Assembly: GCA_947628865.1 (NCBI GenBank)
Contig: CANRBN010000004.1
Coordinates: 1-32,766, forward strand
Direction of reading: 5' to 3'
Source of the DNA: an uncultured Gemmiger sp.
GTDB lineage: Bacteria > Bacillota > Clostridia > Oscillospirales > Ruminococcaceae
DNA: 32,766 nucleotides
Part shown: piece by piece, positions 8,372 to 20,510 of the stretch
How the letters are laid out: each line of letters starts with the position of its first letter
How positions within the stretch are numbered: position 1 is the first letter of the stretch
Made by a program: the position numbers and the translations under genes
The notes under the pieces: generated by a model
Seen by the model: the letters and a program-made list of their open reading frames with translations, nothing else
What the model was told of the DNA's origin: nothing
Databases searched by the model: none

Positions 8372-10427
8372 GGATCAGCGACCGGCCCGGGCGCAGCACG
8401 GCGGCGGGCGCCTCGCTGCCGTAGTAGACCGCGGCCCCGCCCGCGCCGGTGAAGAGCCGCGGCGCCGTGCTGTTGGCGAGCACCGCGCCGGCGCTGAGCC
8501 CCTCCGGCCAGCTGCCGCCGGCGCAGAACACATCGACGGCCAGCGGCTGCGGCAAAGCGGCGCTGCCCGCCGCCAGGGCAAGGCTCGCGTCTCCGGCGCG
8601 TATGACCGCCAGATTGCCGGCGGCGGAATGGTAAAGATACAGCGTGAGCGTTTCGCTCAATTCACAAGCCCGCCAGCCGCGCTCCGCCTCGGCCAAAACG
8701 AGCGCAGCGTCGCCGGCATAGGCCTCCTGCGGATCCTGGCGGATATCGACCGTGAGCAGCACCTCCGGCGCGCCGTGCCCGGCGAGATACTCCTCCACCG
8801 CATCCAGATTCGTCTTGCCGCCGCGGAAAAGCACGGCGGCCCGGTCGTTTTGGGTGATGACGGCGCACGGGTTGCCGGCTGTACCGACCAGCGCCACCGT
8901 GATGACGTCCCGCATGAGCAGCATGCCCAGCCCCGCCGCCGCGAGACCGCACACGGCCGCCGCCGGCAGGAGCCAGAGCATCGGGAGCGTCTTGCGCCGG
9001 CACCAAAAAAACACCGCCAGGGCCCCCAGCACCGCCAGCACGAACAGCGTATAGCGGCGCGGCAGGTACACGTTGGCCGCGGGCAGCGCCGCGCACCACC
9101 GAACGATGGCGAGCATCCCGCGCAGCCACACCGAAAGCAGCAAGCTGGCGGCGCGCATGGCCGGCGCCAGCACCGGCAGGGCCGAGAGCGCCAGCACCGC
9201 GAGCCCCAGCAGCAGCGCCGGGCGCAGCATCCAGACGACGAGCAGGTTGGAGAGCACCGCCACGCCGCTGGCCGTCATGCCGTTTGCGAGCAGCACCGGC
9301 AGCGTGGCGAGCGAGGCGAACGCCGCCGTCTGCACCGCCGCGAGCGGGGCCATCAGCCAGCCGGGCAGGCGCGGGCGCTCCCATCTGGCCAGGGCCGCGC
9401 CCGCCTGCACGCCGAGCACGGCGGCAAAGGAAAGCTGGAAGCCGACATCGCACGGCGCCCATGCGTTTTGCAGCCCGAACAGCAGCGCCGCGGCGCCCAT
9501 GGCGGTGAGGTAGTCCGGCGGCTGCAAAAGCCATTCGCCGGCCAGCGCCAGCAGCAGCGCGACGCCGGCCCGCCGCACCGAGACCGGCGCCCCGGTGAGC
9601 GCCATGTAGAACAAAATGAGCGCGGCGCGCGCCAGGATGCGCGGGCGGGCAAAGCGGCGGCGCCCTCCCGCCGCGGCGCCCAGGGCAAACACCCCGCACA
9701 GCAGCGAGATGTGCAGCCCCGATACCGCCAGCAGGTGGGACACGCCCGCCGCGCGGAACGCATTGGTGACATCGGCCGGCAGCAGGCTGCGGTCGGCCAA
9801 CAGCATGGCCGCGGCCAGCGGCCCGTAGGGCTGCGGCATCCAGCGGCGCAGCCGCGCGCTGAGGGCGAGACGAGCGTCATTCATCCAAAAGCGGGGAACG
9901 CTTTTGGATGGCTGGGCAGCCCAGCCGCCTAAATATTCCGCCTCGAGATACACACCGTCGGCATAGCTGCCGGCGCGGTAGCGATCCTTTGGCAGCGCGC
10001 TCAGGGCAAACTGTGCGGTGAAGCGCTCCCCCGCCCGCTCGGCGGGAAAGCTCCAGCACTGCACGAGCACCGCGCCGCGGCAGCCCGGGATGCCCTCCAG
10101 CCGCAGCGTGCCGCGCAGCATGCCGGGGCCGTACGCGGTCGAGCAGTCCGGTTCCACCGTGGCCGTGGCGGTCACAGTCGAGCCGGCCAGCGCTTCGACC
10201 GGGCGCACGACGGCGGCATCGTACCCGGCGCTGTACCCAAGGCCGAGCGCCAGACCCGCCAGCACCCACACAGCCGCCGAGGCCCTTCCCCTGCGGCAGA
10301 TGACGAGCAGGAGCGCCGCCCCCGCCGTCAGCAGCGCCGCCGGCACGGCAGCCGGCGGCGGCAGGGTCGCGGCGGCCAGCTCCGCCAGCGCAAAGCAGAG
10401 GCCGAGGACGGCCAGTTTGCGTTTCAC
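8340..10427 (-). CDS. comEC: ComEC/Rec2 family DNA uptake protein
   Basis: Multiple TM segments; GPLAAAMLLADRSLLPADVTNAFRAAGVSHLLAVSGLHISLLCG is the ComEC competence-domain signature. Confidence 0.9.
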   Translation of the reverse strand: MKRKLAVLGLCFALAELAAATLPPPAAVPAALLTAGAALLLVICRRGRASAAVWVLAGLALGLGYSAGYDAAVVRPVEALAGSTVTATATVEPDCSTAYGPGMLRGTLRLEGIPGCRGAVLVQCWSFPAERAGERFTAQFALSALPKDRYRAGSYADGVYLEAEYLGGWAAQPSKSVPRFWMNDARLALSARLRRWMPQPYGPLAAAMLLADRSLLPADVTNAFRAAGVSHLLAVSGLHISLLCGVFALGAAAGGRRRFARPRILARAALILFYMALTGAPVSVRRAGVALLLALAGEWLLQPPDYLTAMGAAALLFGLQNAWAPCDVGFQLSFAAVLGVQAGAALARWERPRLPGWLMAPLAAVQTAAFASLATLPVLLANGMTASGVAVLSNLLVVWMLRPALLLGLAVLALSALPVLAPAMRAASLLLSVWLRGMLAIVRWCAALPAANVYLPRRYTLFVLAVLGALAVFFWCRRKTLPMLWLLPAAAVCGLAAAGLGMLLMRDVITVALVGTAGNPCAVITQNDRAAVLFRGGKTNLDAVEEYLAGHGAPEVLLTVDIRQDPQEAYAGDAALVLAEAERGWRACELSETLTLYLYHSAAGNLAVIRAGDASLALAAGSAALPQPLAVDVFCAGGSWPEGLSAGAVLANSTAPRLFTGAGGAAVYYGSEAPAAVLRPGRSLILEEVERLAVQ

Positions 10428-10444
10428 TTGCTGTTACAGGCGCT

Positions 10445-10984
10445 TCAGTGCACGAACAGCGGCAGCGGCTCCAAAAAGACGATGTCCTTTCGCTCGGCGG
10501 CGTCGCCCTCGGCCAGCACGGCGGCCATGGCGGCGACGGTGCCGGTGCTGCGGGCGGCCAGCGCCCGCAGCGCGTGCAGCGAGCCACCGGTGGAGATGAC
10601 GTCGTCCACGATGAGGATGCGCTTGCCGTCCATGAAGTCGATGTCCTTCTTGTCGATGACGAGCGTCTGCTTGCCCGCGGTGGTGATGGATTCGTCCTCG
10701 ACCACGACCGGCTCTTTCATGTAAAGCTTGGGGCCTTTACGGGCCGTGATCCACGGCTTGCCGCTCTGGCGCGCCATCTCGTAGGCAAGCGGGATGCCCT
10801 TGGCCTCGGCGGTGAGGATGACGTCAAAATCCGGCACCTTTTTGAGCAGCTCCGCCGCGCAGGCGACGGTGAGCTCGACATCGCCGAACATGATAAAGGC
10901 GGCGATGTCCAGATGGTCGTTGACCTTGCAGATGGTCAGCTCGCGGGAGAGCCCCGCGACGTGCAGGGTATAGGTTTCAGCCAT
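10445..10984 (-). CDS. Phosphoribosyltransferase (adenine PRTase-like)
   Basis: PRPP-binding motif RILIVDDVISTGGSLHAL; DVILTAEAKGIPLAYEMARQSGKPWITARKGPKLYM. Confidence 0.85.
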   Translation of the reverse strand: MAETYTLHVAGLSRELTICKVNDHLDIAAFIMFGDVELTVACAAELLKKVPDFDVILTAEAKGIPLAYEMARQSGKPWITARKGPKLYMKEPVVVEDESITTAGKQTLVIDKKDIDFMDGKRILIVDDVISTGGSLHALRALAARSTGTVAAMAAVLAEGDAAERKDIVFLEPLPLFVH

Positions 10985-11091
10985 GGGAAAAGCCTTCTTT
11001 CTCTTAGTCTCTTAGTGCATTTTTTCAAACGGATCGGTTTCGGCGGGCATGTGCCGCCGGGAGCGGTATTTTCCTTGTAAAGCGCGAACGC

Positions 11092-11436
11092 TCAGCCCGG
11101 AGGCCACTTCATGCTGCGCCCGCCAAGCACATGGAAGTGCAGGTGGGGCACGCTCTGCCCGCCGTGTACGCCGATGTTCGTGACGACGCGGTAGCCGGTC
11201 TTGTCCACGCCTTGCTCGCGGCAGAGCTCGGCGATCTTTGCATAGATGTGGCCGAGCAGCGGGCCGTCGTTTTCGTTGAGGGCCGCGGCGCTCTCGACGT
11301 GGCGCTTTGGGATGACGAGGAAATGCACCGGCGCCTGCGGGTCGATGTCATGGAACGCGAGGATGGCCTCGTCCTCATACAGCTTGTTGGAGGGGATCTC
11401 CCCTGCCGCGATCTTGCAGAACAGGCAGTCTGCCAT
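11092..11436 (-). CDS. HIT family protein (HinT-like)
   Basis: CLFCKIAAGEIPSNKLYEDEAILAFHDIDPQAPVHFLVIPKRH...GGQSVPHLHFHVLGGR histidine triad. Confidence 0.95.
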   Translation of the reverse strand: MADCLFCKIAAGEIPSNKLYEDEAILAFHDIDPQAPVHFLVIPKRHVESAAALNENDGPLLGHIYAKIAELCREQGVDKTGYRVVTNIGVHGGQSVPHLHFHVLGGRSMKWPPG

Positions 11437-11453
11437 AGCGTACGCCTCCTTTG

Positions 11454-14108
11454 TTATTGGGCCAGCGCGCCGCGCACGATGTCGGCCACGGCGTTGAGGG
11501 CCTCGTCGATCCTGGTGGTATCACGGATGCCGGCCATGGCGAAATCCGGCTTGCCGCCGCCGTTGCCGCCGGCGATGGCGGCGATCTGCTTGACCAGCGC
11601 CCCGGCCTTGAGCCCGCGGGCCAGCGCGTTTTTTGCAACGCCCACCGCCATCGTGGTCTTGCCGCCGTCGGCGCCGACGAGCACGGTCACGGTGTTGGGG
11701 GCCTTGTCGCGGATCTTATCGACCATGTCGCGCAGCGTGTCGGTGCCGGTGCCGCTGAGGTAGGCGGTGATGATGCGCACGCCGTCGATGTCGGCGGCGC
11801 CCTCGAACAGGCCGTCCACCTGCCTGGCGGCCAGCTCGCTCTTGGCGGCCTCCAGCTGGCGGGCGGTCTCCTTGAGCTCGGCGGCAAGGGCCGCGGCGCG
11901 GGCGGGCAGGTCTTTGGGGTTGTTCGCCTTGAGGGCCGAGGCCGTCTCGCTCAAGAGGCGGTCATGCTCGGCCAAAAGGCCCAGCACGCCGAAGGCGGTG
12001 GTCGCCTCGATGCGGCGGATGCCGGCGGCGACGCTGCTCTCGGATAGGATCTTGAAGCAGCCGATCTCGGCGGTGTTCCTGACATGCGTGCCGCCGCAGA
12101 ACTCGGTGCTCCAGCCGCCGGCGTCGACGACGCGCACGACGTCGCCGTATTTCTCGCCGAACAGCGCCATCGCGCCCATCTTTTTGGCCTCCTCGATGGG
12201 CAGATCCTGCACGGTGACGGGGATGTTCTCGTAGATCTTCTCGTTGACGATGCGCTCGACCCTGTCAAGCTCCTCCGGCGTGACGGCGCTGAAATGCGTG
12301 AAGTCAAAATGGGTGAGGCGGTCATCCTGGTAGCTGCCGGCCTGGTGCACATGGTCGCCGAGCACCTCGCGCAGGGCCTTTTGCAGCAGGTGGGTGGCGG
12401 TGTGGTTGCGGCAGATGGCGCCGCGGCGGGCGGCGTCCACGCTGGCGGTGACGGTGTCCCCCACCTTGAGGGTGCCCTCGAGCAGCGTGCAGGTGTGCAC
12501 AAAGAAGCCGCGGGGCGTCTTTTTGACCTGCTCGACGCGCAGCCTGGCCGTCTCGCTCTGCAGCGTGCCGTGGTCGGCCACCTGGCCGCCCATCTCGGCG
12601 TAGAACGGCGTGCGGTCGAGCACAACGAGCACGCCCTCCTTGGCGCCCTCGTCGGTGGCGACGGCATCGGCCAGCTCCTCGCCGTCCGAGAGGGCCAGCA
12701 CGGCGGCCTGCTCGCTCAGCGTGGTATAGCCGTCAAAGACGGTGGGCTCGGCGGCAAGCCCGCCGAACAGGTCGGCGCTCCAGCCGGAGATGTCCTTGGC
12801 AAGGCGCTCGGCGCGGGCGCGCTCGCGCTGCTTGGTCATCTCGATGTGGAAAGCCGCCTCGTCGACGATCACGCCGGCCTCGGCGGCGATCTCGCGCGTG
12901 AGGTCGAGCGGGAAGCCGAACGTATCGTTGAGCTTGAACGCCTCGACGCCGGTGAGGATCTTTTCTTTCGCGCCCTCGAGCTTATCAAGCATGCCGTTCA
13001 GGATGTTGAGGCCGGCGTCGATGGTGCGGGAGAAGCGCTCCTCCTCGGTGCCGATGACCTTTTTGATGTAGTCCTCGTGCTCGCGCAGCTCGGGGTAGCC
13101 CTGCTCGCTCGAGGCGATGACGGTATCGACGAGCTCGGTCAGGAACGGTCGCGTGATGCCGAGCATCCGGCCATGGCGCGCGGCGCGGCGCAAAAGGCGG
13201 CGCAGCACATAGCCGCGGCCCTCGTTCGAGGGGAGAACACCGTCCGACACCATGAACACGGTGGAGCGGATGTGGTCGGTGATGACGCGGATGGAGATAT
13301 CGTCCCTGTCGTTTTGGCCGTAGGTCTTGTTGGCGATGCGCTCGACGTGGTGCAGCACGGCGGCGACGGTGTCGACCTCGAACAGGTTGCCGACATCCTG
13401 CATCACGCAGGCCAGGCGCTCAAGGCCCATGCCGGTGTCGATGTTGGGCTTGGGCAGGCGGGTGTAGGTGCCCTTGCCGTCGGAATCGAACTGGCTGAAG
13501 ACGAGGTTCCAGACCTCCATGTAGCGGTCGCAGTCACAGCCGACCTTGCAGGTCGGCTTGCCGCAGCCGTGCTCGGGGCCGCGGTCATAGTAGATCTCGG
13601 AGCAGGGGCCGCAGGGGCCGGAGCCGTGCTCCCAGAAGTTGTCCTCCTTGCCGAAGCGCACCATGTGATCCGCGGGGATGCCGATCTTCTGCGTCCAGAT
13701 GTCGTACGCCTCGTCGTCCTCCTGATAGACCGAGATGTAGAGCTTGTCCGCCGGGATGGCGAGCTCGCCGGTCAAGAACTCCCACGCCCAGGGGATGGCC
13801 TCCTCCTTGAAATAGTCCTGGAAAGAGAAGTTGCCCAGCATCTCGAAGAACGTGCCGTGGCGCGCGGTGATGCCGACGCGCTCGATATCCGGCGTGCGGA
13901 TGCATTTCTGGCAGGTCGTCACGCGGTGGCGGGGCGGCTCCTCCTGCCCGAGGAACCATTTTTTCATCGGCGCCATGCCGCTGTTGATGAGCAGGAGGCT
14001 GGGGTCATCCTTGGGCACGAGCGGGAAGCTGCCCAGGCGCAGATGCCCTTTCGTCTCAAAAAAGTGGAGGTACTTTTCGCGCAGGTCGTTGAGGGATGTC
14101 CATTGCAT
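11454..14108 (-). CDS. alaS: Alanyl-tRNA synthetase
   Basis: Start MQWTSLNDLREKYLHFFETKGHLRLGSFPLVPKDDPSLLLINSGMAPMKKWFLG; editing-domain HTATHLLQKAL and FCGGTHV motifs. The ORF-track start at 14315 lies inside the T-box leader. Confidence 0.97.
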   Translation of the reverse strand: MQWTSLNDLREKYLHFFETKGHLRLGSFPLVPKDDPSLLLINSGMAPMKKWFLGQEEPPRHRVTTCQKCIRTPDIERVGITARHGTFFEMLGNFSFQDYFKEEAIPWAWEFLTGELAIPADKLYISVYQEDDEAYDIWTQKIGIPADHMVRFGKEDNFWEHGSGPCGPCSEIYYDRGPEHGCGKPTCKVGCDCDRYMEVWNLVFSQFDSDGKGTYTRLPKPNIDTGMGLERLACVMQDVGNLFEVDTVAAVLHHVERIANKTYGQNDRDDISIRVITDHIRSTVFMVSDGVLPSNEGRGYVLRRLLRRAARHGRMLGITRPFLTELVDTVIASSEQGYPELREHEDYIKKVIGTEEERFSRTIDAGLNILNGMLDKLEGAKEKILTGVEAFKLNDTFGFPLDLTREIAAEAGVIVDEAAFHIEMTKQRERARAERLAKDISGWSADLFGGLAAEPTVFDGYTTLSEQAAVLALSDGEELADAVATDEGAKEGVLVVLDRTPFYAEMGGQVADHGTLQSETARLRVEQVKKTPRGFFVHTCTLLEGTLKVGDTVTASVDAARRGAICRNHTATHLLQKALREVLGDHVHQAGSYQDDRLTHFDFTHFSAVTPEELDRVERIVNEKIYENIPVTVQDLPIEEAKKMGAMALFGEKYGDVVRVVDAGGWSTEFCGGTHVRNTAEIGCFKILSESSVAAGIRRIEATTAFGVLGLLAEHDRLLSETASALKANNPKDLPARAAALAAELKETARQLEAAKSELAARQVDGLFEGAADIDGVRIITAYLSGTGTDTLRDMVDKIRDKAPNTVTVLVGADGGKTTMAVGVAKNALARGLKAGALVKQIAAIAGGNGGGKPDFAMAGIRDTTRIDEALNAVADIVRGALAQ

Positions 14109-14148
14109 ATTGTAGGTTCCTACCTTTCCGGTTTTGGGGAGGCCGGGC

Positions 14149-14193
14149 AAAAAAAGATAGCCCTCTCCCCTTGTGTAAAACAGGGGCGAAGGC
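14149..14193 (-). terminator. T-box leader terminator upstream of alaS
   Basis: Minus strand AGCCTTCGCCCCTTG-type hairpin (AGCCTTCGCCCCTG...CAAGGGGAGAGGGCT) followed by ATCTTTTTTT. Confidence 0.8.
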
Positions 14194-14395
14194 TGGCAAA
14201 GCAGCGTCCGTGGTACCACCCGGTTTGCGGCCCGGCACAAAAGCGGGCCGCCGCTCAAAGCTGCGTATAACGCCGCACATACGCCCGGGGTTGGCCGGGA
14301 GCTCCGGGGTGGCATCGCCGGGCAGACGGTCAGGCGCCTCGCAGCGAGCGGCGCCCCTCTCTGTTTGACCTTGGCCCGGCATTGGCCCCATCACA
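14149..14395 (-). ncRNA. T-box leader (tRNA-Ala-responsive) of alaS
   Basis: Antiterminator T-box sequence GGGTGGTACCACGG (minus, about 14209-14222); stem I arms GCCGGGC/GCCCGGC and GGTCA/TGACC; AGAGAG motif; candidate specifier GCC (Ala) at 14311-14313 in loop GATGCCA; terminator with T7. Confidence 0.9.
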
Positions 14396-14417
14396 GCCGT
14401 TTTGTATCTACGCGCTT

Positions 14418-14447
14418 ATTATATAAAACGGCGGCCGAGCTTGTCAA
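14418..14447 (-). promoter_or_regulatory. Consensus promoter of the alaS T-box transcript
   Basis: TTGACA-N18-TATAAT on the minus strand; the -35 overlaps the stop codon of the upstream PBP gene. Confidence 0.85.
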
Positions 14448-16066
14448 GAGGTCACGGGCGTTTGCATGCCCTGCATGGCGAGCAGGCCGTCGGCCAGGCG
14501 GGCAAAGATCTGGGCGCTCGTGTATTCCGGCTGCAAAACGCCATCCTGCAAAACAACGATGGTGTACTTTGGATCCTGCGCCGGCCAGAAGCCGGCGAAC
14601 CAGTGGTTGAGCAGCTCCTCGCCGTTTTCGTCATACTGGCCGGTCTGGGCGGTGCCGGTCTTGCCGCCGGCGCCGCCCGCCAGCGGGAGCGCCGCGCTGC
14701 CGGTGCCCTCCTCGACGACCGAGCACAGCATGCTGCGCAGCACGCGCGCCACGCTTTGCCGGCAGACGGTGACCGGCTCGGGGCGCTGCAAGGCCTCGAC
14801 AACGGCGCCGTCCGCGTCGGTGACGCCCTGCACGAACGCCGGCGCGCGCCAAACGCCCCCGGCGGCCACCGCGTTGACCATGGCCGCGATCTGCAGCGGC
14901 GTGACGGTCAGGCTGCCCTGCCCGAAGCTGAACATCGCGAGCTGCCCGGCGTTTTGCAGCTGGGCCTCGCTCGGCAGCACGCCCGCCGCGCTCTTGAGGC
15001 CCGGCGACACCGCGGACGCCGTGCCAAAGCCGAGCCTTTGCGCCGTTTGCAGGATCCTTTCGGGGCCGAGGGCTTTGCCGAGGTTGACGAAGAAGCAGTT
15101 GCAGCTGGCCTCCAGCGCGCCGCGCAGGTTGACAAGGCCGTGCGCGCTGCCGTGCGCGCAGCGAAAGATCTGCCCGGCGACCTCCTCGTAGCCGTCACAG
15201 TCGTGGGTGTACCAGTCGAGGTCGTTCTCATAGGCGGCGACGGCCAGCACCAGCTTGAACACCGAACCGGCGCTGAACGCCGCCAGCGTGCGGTCGATGA
15301 GCGAGGTATCGTCGGCGGCGATGCTTTTGGCGATATCGTTCGGGTCAAATTCCGGCATGCTGACCGCCGCCAGCACGTCGGCGGTGTCCACATCCAGCAC
15401 GAGCAGGCAGCCGCGCGGCAGCATGCTCTGCGCGACGCCCTCGGCCATGCGCTGGACGGCGGCGTCCAGCGTCAGGCGCACGCCGCGCCCGGTGCCGGCA
15501 TCGGCGGTGGCGCGGTGCGGGCTCTCGCCGGTGAGCAGGCTGCCCTGCGCGGTCGTCAGGCAGGAGATTACGTCGGCGTCGTTCGCGGTGTACAGCACGT
15601 CCTCCCAGGCGCGCTCAAGGCCCGCCACGCCGTGCCCGTCGCCGTCGAGATACCCCAGCAGGTGCCGCGCGATGGGCACCGGCAAAAAGCGCCGGGCGCT
15701 CTGGCAGCAGTAGATGCCCGCGCCGCTCAGATCCTGCCCGATCTCGATGAGGAAAGGGCTCACGCTGTTGCGCTTGGCGTACAGCTCCGCCTGCGCCGCA
15801 TACGGGACATAGGGGAACAGCGCGGCATAGCTGCCGTCACCGGGGATGCACAGCGCGTACCAGCACGGCGTGACGCCGGTCAGCGGGCGGCCCGCGCGGT
15901 CATAAAAATCCCCGCGGGCGCGCGGCAGCGCCGTCTCGTGCACGGTCTGGCGCCCGGCGCTGGCCGCGTAGGCGGTGTCGGCGGCGATATAGTAGACCCG
16001 GCACAGCACCAGCGCGAGCAGCCCGACCAGCGCCGCGCTGATGCCGACCAAGCGTTTCTGCGGCAT
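14444..16066 (-). CDS. Class B penicillin-binding protein (transpeptidase, FtsI/PbpA-like)
   Basis: Active-site motifs SAGSVFK (SxxK), SCN (SxN), KTGTAQTG (KTG); N-terminal TM helix; RGDFYDRAGRPL. Confidence 0.93.
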   Translation of the reverse strand: MPQKRLVGISAALVGLLALVLCRVYYIAADTAYAASAGRQTVHETALPRARGDFYDRAGRPLTGVTPCWYALCIPGDGSYAALFPYVPYAAQAELYAKRNSVSPFLIEIGQDLSGAGIYCCQSARRFLPVPIARHLLGYLDGDGHGVAGLERAWEDVLYTANDADVISCLTTAQGSLLTGESPHRATADAGTGRGVRLTLDAAVQRMAEGVAQSMLPRGCLLVLDVDTADVLAAVSMPEFDPNDIAKSIAADDTSLIDRTLAAFSAGSVFKLVLAVAAYENDLDWYTHDCDGYEEVAGQIFRCAHGSAHGLVNLRGALEASCNCFFVNLGKALGPERILQTAQRLGFGTASAVSPGLKSAAGVLPSEAQLQNAGQLAMFSFGQGSLTVTPLQIAAMVNAVAAGGVWRAPAFVQGVTDADGAVVEALQRPEPVTVCRQSVARVLRSMLCSVVEEGTGSAALPLAGGAGGKTGTAQTGQYDENGEELLNHWFAGFWPAQDPKYTIVVLQDGVLQPEYTSAQIFARLADGLLAMQGMQTPVTS

Positions 16067-16072
16067 GCGAAA

Positions 16073-16109
16073 GCCCCCTTACCGGGCTTAGTATGGCCGG
16101 TAAGGGGGC
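16073..16109 (-). terminator. Hairpin downstream of groEL (putative terminator)
   Basis: GCCCCCTTACCGG...CCGGTAAGGGGGC inverted repeat in the 66-bp groEL-PBP gap; weak T-tract. Confidence 0.55.
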
Positions 16110-16132
16110 GCTTCAAACCTGTTTGGGCGGTA

Positions 16133-17957
<1,825 letters not shown>

Positions 17958-18003
17958 CGGCGGACGTCAGGCCCGGCACGCGGGATAGTTTTGGCGGGGC
18001 GTA

Positions 18004-18388
<385 letters not shown>

Positions 18389-18414
18389 GCCCATTTTTCA
18401 AATTTCATACAATG

Positions 18415-18452
18415 TTAAAAAATTCCCGCCGTGCCGGGCGGGCGCGGCGGGA
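18415..18452 (-). terminator. Intrinsic terminator of clpX
   Basis: Minus strand TTCCCGCC...GGCGGGAA hairpin followed by TTTTTT. Confidence 0.8.
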
Positions 18453-18461
18453 AGCGTTCGT

Positions 18462-19802
<1,341 letters not shown>

Positions 19803-19818
19803 AGTGTCTCCCTTGCGG

Positions 19819-20415
19819 TCAGTGTTTTTCGATGATCTTGTCGATCAGGCCGTAGGCAAGCGCCTGTTCGGCGGTCATATAATTGTCGCGCTCGGTATCG
19901 CGCTGGACGGTCTCGAGCGGCTGGCCGGTATACTGTGCCAGCAGGCCGTTGAGCTTTTCCTTGATGCGCACGATGTGCTCGGCGTGGATGTGGATATCGG
20001 TGGCCTGGCCGGACAGCCCGCCCCCCTGCCCGCCGATCAGCGGCTGGTGGATGAGGATCTCGGCGTTGGGCAGCGCAAAGCGCTTGCCCCTGGTGCCGCT
20101 GGCCAGCAGAAACGCGCCCATCGAGGCCGCCATGCCGACGCAGATGGTGGACACATCGCACTTGATATACCGCATGGTATCGTGGATGGCCATGCCGTCG
20201 GAGATGGAGCCGCCGGGGCTGTTGATATAAAAGTAGATGTCCTTTTCAGGGTCCTGCCCCTCAAGATACAAAAGCTGCGCCACCACGACGCTGGCCGAGG
20301 ACGGGTTGACATCCTCGCTCAGCACGATGATGCGGTCATTGAGCAGGCGGGAAAAGATATCGTAGCTGCGCTCGCCGCGGGCGGTCTGCTCGACGACATA
20401 GGGTACAAGGCTCAT
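19819..20415 (-). CDS. clpP: ATP-dependent Clp protease proteolytic subunit ClpP
   Basis: [25 protein letters not shown]...[14 protein letters not shown] (Ser), [13 protein letters not shown] (His). Confidence 0.98.
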   Translation of the reverse strand: MSLVPYVVEQTARGERSYDIFSRLLNDRIIVLSEDVNPSSASVVVAQLLYLEGQDPEKDIYFYINSPGGSISDGMAIHDTMRYIKCDVSTICVGMAASMGAFLLASGTRGKRFALPNAEILIHQPLIGGQGGGLSGQATDIHIHAEHIVRIKEKLNGLLAQYTGQPLETVQRDTERDNYMTAEQALAYGLIDKIIEKH

Positions 20416-20455
20416 TGCGGTCTCTCTCCTTTCATGCGGGGCATGCCCCGATAAA

Positions 20456-20491
20456 GTGACCGATACGGCGGGGATTCGCCGTACCGGTCAC
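20456..20491. other. Long intergenic hairpin between tig and clpP
   Basis: GTGACCGATACGGCG GGGATT CGCCGTACCGGTCAC, near-perfect 15-bp arms; adjacent palindrome CGGGGCATGCCCCG at about 20437-20450. Confidence 0.7.
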
Positions 20492-20510
20492 GGTCATGGG
20501 CGGTCAGGAT

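Noticed and set aside
8316-9932. 538-aa plus-strand Arg/Gln/His-rich ORF opposite comEC
   Set aside because: Composition is that expected from the reverse complement of Ala/Leu-rich TM coding sequence; no domain.
12084-14270. 728-aa plus-strand ORF opposite alaS
   Set aside because: Antisense artefact of a conserved alaS gene and its T-box.
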